DNA from: Bacteroidota bacterium
GTDB taxonomy: Bacteria; Bacteroidota; Bacteroidia; Chitinophagales; Chitinophagaceae
NCBI GenBank assembly: GCA_023423405.1
Contig: JAFAFR010000003.1
Span: 1 to 64,000 of the forward strand
Length of the DNA stretch: 64,000 nt
Direction of reading: 5' to 3'
Positions 25,165 through 33,078 of this stretch are shown one piece after another. Within the stretch, counting starts at the first letter, position 1; each line of letters opens with the position of its first letter. A model generated the notes under the pieces. That model worked only from the letters and a program-made list of their open reading frames with translations, had not been told where the DNA came from and did no database searches. Both the position numbers and the translations under genes were made by a program.

Positions 25165-28089
25165 ATGTTTCAAACCTGGAAAAAAAACACTTCCTTACTT
25201 GCCTGCCTGCTGGGCAGCACCATAACAGTGCAGCAGGCTGTTGCGCAGTTGTCCTATCCAACGCTCAGGCCCATGGAAACGGCCATCCAGCGGAAACCCG
25301 GCGGCTTTTTTTACGTGGATCTTAAGAATTATCCCACAAAAAATCCGCGGCTACCCATCGGCGTTTTTGATTCCGGCACCGGCGGGCTGACCATTCTGGA
25401 TGCACTGCTGGGATCGGACCGGTTCAACAATGAAACGGGCGAACCGGCGAAAGATGGCCTGCCCGATTTTGGCAAAGAACAATTCATCTATCTCGCCGAC
25501 CAGGCAAATATGCCTTACGGCAACTATTTCAGCGAAAAGAAATCCGACCTGCTCGTGGAGCATGTGTTGAAAGACGTGCAATTCCTGCTTTCGGATAAAT
25601 ACTATGCTTCTTCTGAAAATAAAAACTGGCGCAGCGATAAGCAGCCCGTGAAAGCCATCGTAGTGGCCTGCAATACGGCCACGGCCTATGGCATCGACTA
25701 TATCAGGGAATTCCTGCGCAAAGCCGGACTGCCCCTGAAAGTGATTGGCGTGATCGATGCCGGTGCAAAAGGATTGATAGAATCCCTCGATCCCACGCAG
25801 GACGCTTCCGTGGCCGTTTTCGCCACCGTGGGCACCGTTGCTTCGGGCGGTTACGAAAAAACCATCCGCGCCCTGAAAGCCCGGCAAAAAGGAAAGGGCA
25901 GGCTAGAAATATTCAACCAGGGCGGCTACGGACTGGCAGAAGCCGTTGACGAAGAACCCGATTTCCTGAACCGCGCCGCCACCGCTCCCCAAAGCTCCTA
26001 CCGGGGACCCTCACTCGATAATGCCACCTACCGCATCGACAAAACCCTGATGGATATCTACCGCTTTGATTTTGACAGGAACAAAATGCTCTGCGACAGC
26101 CGGAATACCGACGACTGCTCCATCCTGCAACTCAATGCTACGGATAACTATATCCGTTACCACCTGGTCTCCCTGATGGAGCAGATCCGGAAGAAGCCCG
26201 GCAGTCCGCCGCTCAAAGCGATTGTGCTCGGATGCACGCACTATCCTTACCTCGTAAAGGACATCCGGCAAACATTGTCGGACCTCTACAATTACGAAAA
26301 GAACGGGCAATACCCCTACCGCGCGCTTATGGACAAAGAGGTGAAACTGATCGACCCGGCCGACAATGTGGTGAAGGAGTTGCATGCTTTCTTAAAAGAA
26401 CAGCACCTGTTTAATCCTTCGGGGCAACAGGACTCTTCGCAGTTCTACATCACCGTACCCAATACGGACAACCCGGATGTTGTGACCGACAGCGCCGGCC
26501 GGTTTACCTATGCGTATAAGTATGGTCGTAAGGCCGGGGAAGTGCAGGAGTACGTGAAAACCGTTCCGTTTGATGCACGCAACATACCAGCACAAACCTA
26601 CCGCCGTTTTGAAGCGCTCATTCCCCGCACTGCCGCGCTTATCAGAACATACCAGCAAGGCCTGGCCTGGGAAAAGGCTTTGCTGAAAACAGATACGATC
26701 TTCAAAACTTTCGCCGCCAAACAGCACTACCCTTCCATTGTATATGCCATTGTAAAGGACGGAAAGCTCATTCACAGCGGCAGCACCGGGTACAGCAACC
26801 TGGAAAAGAAATACCCCACCGACAGTACGGTATCGTACCGCATTGCATCGATGACCAAAAGTTTCGTGAGTGTGGCCATCCTGCGCCTGCGCGATGAAGG
26901 GAAACTTCGGTTAGACGACCCTGTGAGCATGTACATTCCGGAAATAGCCGGGCAAACAGCCAATACGAAAGATGCGCCCGCCATCACCATCCGGCACCTG
27001 CTCACCCATGCCGCCGGCTTCCCGGAAGACAATCCCTGGGGCGACCGCCAGCTCGCCATCTCCGATTCGGCCATGCTGCAGATGCTGTCGCACGGCATTT
27101 CTTTTTCCACCACACCGGGCACGGCCTACGAGTACAGTAATATGGGCTTCGCCATGCTGGGGTACATCGTGGGAAAACTAAGTGGCAGCTCCTACAACGA
27201 TTATATTAACCGGAACGTGCTGCAACCACTCGGCATGACGGAAACCTATTGGGAATATGAAAAGGTTCCCGAAAGGCAACTGGCAATTGGTTACCGCTGG
27301 CACAACGGCTCCTGGGAAAAGCAGCCCATGCTGCACGATGGCGCTTACGGCGCTATGGGCGGCATGATCAGCTCCCTGCGCGATTTTGTGAAGTACATGA
27401 GCTGGCAGCTCAATGCCTGGCCACCGCGAGACGACCCCGACCGCGGGCCCATCAAACGAAGCTCCGTACGGGAAATGCAGCACGCTGCCAATTTCAATAC
27501 GCTGGTCTCCGGTAGCGGTAGCAATCCCTGCGCGGTCGCCACCGCCTACGGCTACGGGCTGCGCTGGAGCAGGGATTGTAAAGGAAGAGTTATGGTGGGA
27601 CACAGCGGCGGCCTGCCGGGCTTCGGGTCTAACTGGACCATCCTGCCCGATTACGGGATCGGGATCGTGAGTTTCAGCAACCACACTTATGCTTCGGCGT
27701 CCTATCTCAACCAGGTAGTGCTTGATACCCTGCTGCAACTCACCGGCATGCGGCCCCGCAAAGTTCCGGTCAGTGACATACTGGCGCAGCGGCAGCAGGA
27801 ACTGTTGAACATCTTACCCTCCTGGGATACCACCGGCAGGGCAGCTATTTTTGCCATTAATTTCTTCGACGATTATTTTCTCGATGAGCTCCGCACAGAA
27901 GCAATGAGCATTTTTGAAAAAGCAGGAACCATCCCTCGTACCGGCGAGATGCAGGCGGAGAACCAGTTAAGGGGTAAATGTATTTTGTACGGTACCAATC
28001 ACCCGGTTGAGATCAGTTTTACGCTCAGCCCCGAACAACCGGCACGGATACAGGAATACCATATCCGCGCGCTTCCGCCTATGCCGTAG
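25165..28089 (+). CDS. Exported glutamate racemase-like / class C serine hydrolase fusion
   Basis: One uninterrupted 974-residue product combines two enzymes. A signal peptide (1-28, ending AVAQ) leads to a glutamate racemase-like domain (about 62-410) with FDSGTGG (Asp69, Ser70), VACNTATA (Cys169) and LGCTHYPY (Cys357); these correspond to the catalytic residues of MurI. A linker of about 95 residues follows. The second domain (about 507-850) is a beta-lactamase-type serine hydrolase with SMTK (Ser562, Lys565), YSN (657-659) and HSGG (813-816), plus a C-terminal extension of about 120 residues. ATG 25165 is chosen because the signal peptide starts there. MurI is normally a cytoplasmic single-domain enzyme of about 270 residues, so export and fusion are both odd. 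It ends an operon and overlaps the convergent kinase gene by 11 bp. Confidence 0.88.
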   Translation: MFQTWKKNTSLLACLLGSTITVQQAVAQLSYPTLRPMETAIQRKPGGFFYVDLKNYPTKNPRLPIGVFDSGTGGLTILDALLGSDRFNNETGEPAKDGLPDFGKEQFIYLADQANMPYGNYFSEKKSDLLVEHVLKDVQFLLSDKYYASSENKNWRSDKQPVKAIVVACNTATAYGIDYIREFLRKAGLPLKVIGVIDAGAKGLIESLDPTQDASVAVFATVGTVASGGYEKTIRALKARQKGKGRLEIFNQGGYGLAEAVDEEPDFLNRAATAPQSSYRGPSLDNATYRIDKTLMDIYRFDFDRNKMLCDSRNTDDCSILQLNATDNYIRYHLVSLMEQIRKKPGSPPLKAIVLGCTHYPYLVKDIRQTLSDLYNYEKNGQYPYRALMDKEVKLIDPADNVVKELHAFLKEQHLFNPSGQQDSSQFYITVPNTDNPDVVTDSAGRFTYAYKYGRKAGEVQEYVKTVPFDARNIPAQTYRRFEALIPRTAALIRTYQQGLAWEKALLKTDTIFKTFAAKQHYPSIVYAIVKDGKLIHSGSTGYSNLEKKYPTDSTVSYRIASMTKSFVSVAILRLRDEGKLRLDDPVSMYIPEIAGQTANTKDAPAITIRHLLTHAAGFPEDNPWGDRQLAISDSAMLQMLSHGISFSTTPGTAYEYSNMGFAMLGYIVGKLSGSSYNDYINRNVLQPLGMTETYWEYEKVPERQLAIGYRWHNGSWEKQPMLHDGAYGAMGGMISSLRDFVKYMSWQLNAWPPRDDPDRGPIKRSSVREMQHAANFNTLVSGSGSNPCAVATAYGYGLRWSRDCKGRVMVGHSGGLPGFGSNWTILPDYGIGIVSFSNHTYASASYLNQVVLDTLLQLTGMRPRKVPVSDILAQRQQELLNILPSWDTTGRAAIFAINFFDDYFLDELRTEAMSIFEKAGTIPRTGEMQAENQLRGKCILYGTNHPVEISFTLSPEQPARIQEYHIRALPPMP

Positions 28090-30217
28090 CCCGGCGGCGT
28101 GCTGTTACGTACTGGATGATCTTTTGCCGCAGGTCGTCGGGACGGAAGGGCTTGGGAATAAAATCGGTGAAGCCCTTGTCGATGAGGTCGGCCTGCATGT
28201 GATCGTAAACGGCAGCGGTGAAGGCTATGATGGGAATGGAAGAGCCATTTCTTCGTATGTGAGAAACAACGCCCGCGCCATCGAGTTCGGGCATTTCGAG
28301 GTCAACCAGCAGCAGGTCGAATGTTTGCTTACTGTAATGGTCAACCGCTTCGAGCCCATTGACGGCTTCGGTAATTTCGGCATTCCATTTGGAAAGAAAA
28401 CGTTTCACGATCATCATGTTCACCGGGTTGTCTTCCGCCACAAGAATCCTAACTCCTTCCAGGTCTTCGAACTTGGCATCGGGCGCTTCGATATAACTGT
28501 AACGCGTAGCTTCAACCGAAAGTGTAAGGGTGAAATAGAAGGTAGAACCTTTTCCCGGCGTGCTTTCCACTTTCAGGTCCCCGCCCATCTTCTGTACAAT
28601 ATACTGGCTGATGGCCAGTCCCAGCCCGCTGCCACCGAACTTGCGCGTGGTTTCTGCATCGGTCTGGTAGAACTTATCAAAAATGCGGTGCTGCTTTTCC
28701 GGCGCAATGCCTATGCCCGAATCCTTCACGGAAAAACGCAGGGTGATATTGGTGCTCCGGCGCATCAGCGCAGTGACATCCACGTTCACCTTCCCTTCGG
28801 CAGTAAACTTGATGGCGTTGGACAGCAGGTTGTTCAGCACCTGGTGCAGGCGCATTTCATCACCCATTACCACCAGTCCCTTCACCGCATCAAAATTGGT
28901 TTGCAGGGAAAGGTTCTTGGCGCCCACCGGGCCGCGGAAAAGTCCCGTTACCTTGGTGAGCAGATCCCACAAATTGAAGGGCGCATTGTTCAGTTCCATC
29001 TTATCAGCTTCCAGTTTGCTGTAATCGAGGATATCGTTCACCAGTTCCAGCATGTGCTCTGAACTGTACTTAAGCACATCAAGCATTTGCTTCTGGCTCT
29101 CGAGGTGTTGTTCCTGGTGGAGGATATTGGTGGTGCCGATGATCGCATTGAGCGGCGTACGAAGTTCGTGGCTCATATTGCTGAGGAAGCGCGACTTCAC
29201 TTTGGCCGCTCTTTCCGCCCGCTCTTTTGCCTTAAGGGTTTCCACTTCCGCGATCCGCACTTCGGTAATGTCGAGCACACTGATCTTGGCATAGCGTTCG
29301 CCCTGGTGCTCAAAAACCACAAAATTCGCATACGCATATACGGGAGTATCGTCGGAGGTGGTGAATTCCATATTGCCAAACCAGGGCGAATGTGTTTTAA
29401 AGGTCTCGGGGCTGAAGGCGCTCAGCCGGGTGGCCGCTTCTTCCCCCAGCAGGGCAGTCACGGTCATTTGCATAACGGCGTTCTTATTGGGCAGGTGGAA
29501 AAGTTCCAGCGCCCGCTGGTTGCAATTCGAAACGAGTTGTGTTTGCAGGTCGATGATGAAAATGGCGTCGAGGGATGTATTAAAAATGGTATCACCCAGG
29601 TTTTTTTCGCCCAGTACATCGAGCTCTTTCTTGTTCAGTGTTTTGAGAATGGAATAGGCGACGAGGCCGGTGATGGCCAGCGACAATACCAGGTTGATGC
29701 GGAAATTGTATATGTAATGGATCTCGCCCTGGTAAGAACTGGTGCGGCTGTAAGGGGCAATAACAAACGTGAATCCGAAACAGATCATCGTAGCAATCTC
29801 GGAGATGATCAGGTTTTTGGTGATTTTTGTGTCGATCAGGAAAATCATCGCAAAAATGACCGGGAAGAAATACATGTACACGCCGGAACGCAGGCCCACA
29901 AAATAGCTTACCGCCATAACCCCGGCATTGAAGCTTATGATTACCAGCCACTTAGCAAGCACTTCCCGGCGATACAGGCGTAAAAAATGCGCCGTAAGCA
30001 AAGCAGTACAGGCAAGCAGGCAGGCCGCCGCTGCACCGTATTCCTTCATATAAGTACAAAGGATCATGTTCAGCCCAGCCACCAGGATGCCTATTTCCGT
30101 CAGGGATTTTAAGGGTGAGTGGGGGGTATTGACCTGCTTGAGGTAGTAATCCTCTGCCATCCTCTCCCAATATCCGGCGGCGACGGATAATATGTTGCGC
30201 CTTTTTTTCGTTTCCAT
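28079..30217 (-). CDS. Hybrid sensor histidine kinase with receiver domain
   Basis: This is a 712-residue membrane kinase. The N-terminal region has about six hydrophobic segments (about 42-190), followed by a PAS-like domain (about 205-320). The HisKA domain has its phosphorylated His350 in SNMSHELRTPL. The HATPase domain (about 440-580) has GSGLGLAISQ, and the C-terminal receiver carries the phospho-acceptor Asp639 (VDLEMPELDG) and Lys689. It diverges from an HPt-like gene and a LytTR regulator 65 bp away, so a kinase-receiver-HPt-regulator relay is likely. The 3' end overlaps the racemase fusion gene by 11 bp in convergent orientation. The sensed signal is unknown. Confidence 0.92.
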   Translation of the reverse strand: METKKRRNILSVAAGYWERMAEDYYLKQVNTPHSPLKSLTEIGILVAGLNMILCTYMKEYGAAAACLLACTALLTAHFLRLYRREVLAKWLVIISFNAGVMAVSYFVGLRSGVYMYFFPVIFAMIFLIDTKITKNLIISEIATMICFGFTFVIAPYSRTSSYQGEIHYIYNFRINLVLSLAITGLVAYSILKTLNKKELDVLGEKNLGDTIFNTSLDAIFIIDLQTQLVSNCNQRALELFHLPNKNAVMQMTVTALLGEEAATRLSAFSPETFKTHSPWFGNMEFTTSDDTPVYAYANFVVFEHQGERYAKISVLDITEVRIAEVETLKAKERAERAAKVKSRFLSNMSHELRTPLNAIIGTTNILHQEQHLESQKQMLDVLKYSSEHMLELVNDILDYSKLEADKMELNNAPFNLWDLLTKVTGLFRGPVGAKNLSLQTNFDAVKGLVVMGDEMRLHQVLNNLLSNAIKFTAEGKVNVDVTALMRRSTNITLRFSVKDSGIGIAPEKQHRIFDKFYQTDAETTRKFGGSGLGLAISQYIVQKMGGDLKVESTPGKGSTFYFTLTLSVEATRYSYIEAPDAKFEDLEGVRILVAEDNPVNMMIVKRFLSKWNAEITEAVNGLEAVDHYSKQTFDLLLVDLEMPELDGAGVVSHIRRNGSSIPIIAFTAAVYDHMQADLIDKGFTDFIPKPFRPDDLRQKIIQYVTARRRATA

Positions 30218-30282
30218 TACAAGTACTGCCGTTTTACTGCGGCAATGAGTAAACGAAACCGGGAAAACAAAAATTGTATCCT

Positions 30283-30687
30283 ATGCAACCGAGTTCTACC
30301 AGTGCTTTTCAATTAAGCAACGCATTCGATGTGAACTTCCTGATGGAGATGCACGACAGCGACCTGTCGGCCATATCGGCCATTCTGGTGACGGCTTCCC
30401 AACAAATTACGGAAGAGCTTGAGCGGTATATGATCCTCGCCGAAAAAGGGGACTGCTCTGAACTGAAGCGACGGGTGCACCTTGTGAAACCCCTGTGGGG
30501 CTATTGCGGCCTTCCGCAGATGCAAATGAAATACCAGCTCCTGGAATATTTCCTGGGAGAGAACCCCTCCGTTGAAAGAATGAGGGACCGCCTGCAACAG
30601 GAACACCAGCAAATCGTTGAAGGAATAAATCTTATCAATAAGGAAGCAATACGGATACACGAATATTTAAAACAACCCGCATCATGA
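30283..30687 (+). CDS. HPt-like phosphotransfer protein
   Basis: This 134-residue, mostly helical protein has the string RRVHLVKPLWGYCGLPQM. It aligns with the HPt motif (His-x-x-Lys-Gly followed by a small-residue turn) with His66 and Lys69 in place and Pro70 replacing the usual Gly. ATG 30283 was used rather than a TTG 9 bases upstream. It overlaps the LytTR gene by 4 bp and diverges from the hybrid kinase. It is the natural carrier of phosphate from the kinase receiver to the LytTR regulator. The family call rests on one motif and on context. Confidence 0.7.
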   Translation: MQPSSTSAFQLSNAFDVNFLMEMHDSDLSAISAILVTASQQITEELERYMILAEKGDCSELKRRVHLVKPLWGYCGLPQMQMKYQLLEYFLGENPSVERMRDRLQQEHQQIVEGINLINKEAIRIHEYLKQPAS

Positions 30688-31373
30688 AAACGACTGCTGT
30701 AATTGTTGAAGACCTGGCCGTGGCCGCCGAGGTGTTGCAGAAATACTGTGTAAAAAGTGGCCGCGTAAATGTCCTGAACAGTTTTTCCACCATTGATGAC
30801 GCCCTTCCCTTCCTGTGCGAACAGGTGGTGGACCTCATCTTCCTGGACGTGGAAATGCCCGGCGGCAGCGGGTTTGACCTGCTCGACAAACTGCCCTATT
30901 CGCCGCAGGTGATCCTCACCACTTCCAAAACCGAGTATGCTTACAATGCCTTTGAATACAATGTCACCGATTTTCTCAAAAAACCCTTCACCTACCAGCG
31001 CTTCCTGGATGCACTGGGAAAGCTGCGGGAAAAGTCAGAAAAAAGAGAAGAGGAAGAAGACCTGAGCCATATCTATATAAAAAGCGACGGCAAACTGATC
31101 CGGCTGGAGAACGACGATATTCTTTACATTGAAAGCATGGGCGATTACGTGAAGTTCATCACCAATGAAAAGAAGATCATCACCCATAACACCATCAAAA
31201 ACCTCACTACCAAGATCAATCCTTATGTGTTCTGCAAAGTACACCGCTCTTATATCATCAACATGAACAAGATCTCCGACGTACGCGAGAACATGCTCTA
31301 TATCAAAGGCACCATGATTCCCATTTCCAAAGCGAACAGGAGCATGGTAATGAGCCGCCTGAAAATTATTTGA
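30684..31373 (+). CDS. LytTR family response regulator
   Basis: This 229-residue regulator has a receiver domain (1-115, acidic pocket VED at 8-10, phospho-acceptor Asp55 in FLDVEMP, Lys in LKKPF). A LytTR DNA-binding domain (about 125-229) follows, with DDILYIESMGDYVKF and the CKVHRSYIINM string typical of the family. It is translationally coupled to the HPt-like gene (ATGA overlap) and followed by a terminator at 31395. Target promoters are unknown; LytTR proteins usually bind direct repeats spaced by about two helical turns. Confidence 0.93.
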   Translation: MKTTAVIVEDLAVAAEVLQKYCVKSGRVNVLNSFSTIDDALPFLCEQVVDLIFLDVEMPGGSGFDLLDKLPYSPQVILTTSKTEYAYNAFEYNVTDFLKKPFTYQRFLDALGKLREKSEKREEEEDLSHIYIKSDGKLIRLENDDILYIESMGDYVKFITNEKKIITHNTIKNLTTKINPYVFCKVHRSYIINMNKISDVRENMLYIKGTMIPISKANRSMVMSRLKII

Positions 31374-31394
31374 TTTTCCGATTATACAAACCTC

Positions 31395-31425
31395 GCGGGG
31401 GCCATTCAGGTCCCCGCTTTTTTTT
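31395..31425 (+). terminator. Terminator after the LytTR regulator gene
   Basis: Stem GCGGGGGCC/GGTCCCCGC (31395-31403 and 31409-31417, one G-U pair) with a 5-nt loop is followed by eight T. Confidence 0.9.
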
Positions 31426-31497
31426 GCCCGTTCATCGCCCGCGGCAGTCGATTTGGCTAATAGAATCGTTATTGCAGCAACTATTGAAGAGATTTGT

Positions 31498-31571
31498 AAC
31501 AGGTTGCATCTCTCGTCAATACCTGTTGGAACGAAAAGGACCTGGACCCTTTTCCTTCCAACAGTTTTTTT
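31498..31571 (+). terminator. Orphan rightward terminator with a competing hairpin
   Basis: CTGTTGGAA (31523-31531) pairs with TTCCAACAG (31556-31564), and AAAAGG (31534-31539) with CCTTTT (31548-31553), followed by seven T. AACAGGT (31498-31504) can instead pair with ACCTGTT (31521-31527), which uses part of the terminator's left arm. The rightward LytTR transcript already ends at 31425, so this second terminator implies another short rightward transcript or protects metX from antisense reading. Confidence 0.6.
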
Positions 31572-32586
31572 ATGCCTGCATCCAGTGAAGCAGCGACTTA
31601 CTCACCAGCGGCGCTTCCACCAGGAAACCATCGTGGCCATAATCCGATTCTATTTCAATATAACGGGCATGGGGGAGCGCATCTGCCATGCGCCGTTGTT
31701 CTTCCGGCGGGCAAAGCAGGTCGGTTTTGATACCCATTACCAGTGTGGGCTGCCGGATCGAGGCCAATACCTCCGCCACTGTTTTGTTCCGGCCGCGGCC
31801 AATATGATGACTGTCCATGCTTTTGGTGAGCAGCCAGTAAGACTGTGCATTGAAACGCGTCACCAGTTTTTCGCCCTGGTAACGGATATAAGATGCTGCA
31901 CGAAACCCATCTGTTTTTTCGGGATCGGGGTCCTGTTGGGTTTGCCGCATGGCCTGGTAGTTGCGATAGGTGAGCATGCCGATGGCGCGTGCCGCTTTCA
32001 GTCCGGCCCGGCCTGCATCGGCGCTGTCGTGGCGCCAACTGGCATCGGCCTCAATGGCCAGCCGCTGCGCTTCGTGTATGGCAATGCCCCAGGCGCTTTC
32101 CGTGGCGGAAGTGGCAATGAGAAAAAGACGGCCGATCCGCTCCGGCTCGGCAAGCGCCCATTCCAGCACCTGGTAACCGCCCATGCTTCCACCCATGCAA
32201 AGTGTTATGGATTCTATGCCCAGGGCCTGCCGCAGCAGGATATGCGCTTTTACCTGGTCGCGGATGGTTATCCGGGGAAAATGACTGTAATAGGGCTTCC
32301 CGGTAGCGGGATTGGTGCTGAGCGGCCCGCTGCTGCCGTAACAGGAACCCAGGATATTCGCACAAACAATAAAATATTTTTCGGGATCGATGGCCGCACC
32401 GGGGCCAACAACGCCGGGCCACCAGGCCGCCGCATCGGAATTGGCGGTGAGCGCATGGCATACCCACACTACGTTATCGCGCCTGCTGTTCATCTTTCCA
32501 TATACATGATAGGCGATCTCCAATCCGGCCAACTCCTCCCCGCTTTCCAGTAAAAAAGGTTCATTCGATACAAAACGCTGCAGCAT
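31570..32586 (-). CDS. metX: Homoserine O-acetyltransferase
   Basis: This 338-residue alpha/beta-hydrolase-fold acyltransferase activates homoserine for methionine synthesis. Nucleophile Ser134 lies in GGSMGGYQ; the ANILGSCYGSSGP segment and the C-terminal SDYGHDGFL (His about 318) complete the family pattern. The donor (acetyl versus succinyl) cannot be settled by eye; acetyl-CoA is the default for MetX. The start at 32584-32586 was chosen because the family N terminus (QRFVSNEPFLLESGEEL) begins there, and upstream codons overlap osmC. TATTTTG lies 5 bases upstream. It diverges from osmC-metZ, the next step of the pathway. Confidence 0.94.
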   Translation of the reverse strand: MLQRFVSNEPFLLESGEELAGLEIAYHVYGKMNSRRDNVVWVCHALTANSDAAAWWPGVVGPGAAIDPEKYFIVCANILGSCYGSSGPLSTNPATGKPYYSHFPRITIRDQVKAHILLRQALGIESITLCMGGSMGGYQVLEWALAEPERIGRLFLIATSATESAWGIAIHEAQRLAIEADASWRHDSADAGRAGLKAARAIGMLTYRNYQAMRQTQQDPDPEKTDGFRAASYIRYQGEKLVTRFNAQSYWLLTKSMDSHHIGRGRNKTVAEVLASIRQPTLVMGIKTDLLCPPEEQRRMADALPHARYIEIESDYGHDGFLVEAPLVSKSLLHWMQA

Positions 32587-32612
32587 GACTGCAAAATAAG
32601 CGCTCCCACCGT

Positions 32613-32620
32613 TACCTTTG
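32613..32620 (+). promoter_or_regulatory. -7 element upstream of osmC
   Basis: TACCTTTG matches TAnnTTTG exactly and lies 26 bases before the osmC ATG. A -33 TTTG is not evident. The whole metX-osmC divergent gap is only 60 bp, which leaves no room for a riboswitch. Confidence 0.5.
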
Positions 32621-32646
32621 TACGGAATTTTAAAAAACAGGCTATA

Positions 32647-33066
32647 ATGGTACAGATCGATATCATTCGCCAGGAAGGCGATTTCGGGTTTGAAGCAAAA
32701 GATGCCAACGGACATATCATTAAGATGGATACCAGTCCCGAGACTGGTGGAACCAATTATGGCGCCCGCCCCATGCAGGTGCTCCTGATGGGCCTGGGTG
32801 GCTGCTCCGGCATCGACGTGGTAAGCATCCTGAAAAAACAGCGCCAGGAAGTGACCTCCTTTTCCATGCACATAGAAGCAGAACGGGAAAGCGGCAAAGA
32901 ACCGGCTCTCTGGAAAAGTGCTAAAATCGTGTTCACCCTTTCCGGGAACATCGATCCCGATAAGGCCAAGCGCGCCGCACAACTGTCCATGGACAAATAT
33001 TGTTCAGTAGCCGAAACCCTTCGCCGGGGCGGTACCGACATCACCTGGGACGTTGTTCTGAAATAA
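32647..33066 (+). CDS. OsmC family protein
   Basis: This 139-residue OsmC/Ohr-fold protein has family features in the GGTNYGARPMQVLLMGLGGCSGIDV stretch (here Cys in GGCSG) and a second conserved cysteine in DKYCSVAETL. Such proteins reduce organic hydroperoxides or act as small thiol-dependent enzymes; the YhfA-like branch is of uncertain function. It starts the rightward osmC-metZ unit, 12 bp ahead of metZ, and diverges from metX, which places it in a methionine/sulfur context. Cytoplasmic. Confidence 0.9.
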   Translation: MVQIDIIRQEGDFGFEAKDANGHIIKMDTSPETGGTNYGARPMQVLLMGLGGCSGIDVVSILKKQRQEVTSFSMHIEAERESGKEPALWKSAKIVFTLSGNIDPDKAKRAAQLSMDKYCSVAETLRRGGTDITWDVVLK

Positions 33067-33078
33067 AACCTGCCCATC

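Noticed and set aside
32586..32647. SAM riboswitch upstream of metX or osmC
   Set aside because: The divergent gap is 60 bp and holds -7-like elements; there is no space for a riboswitch fold.
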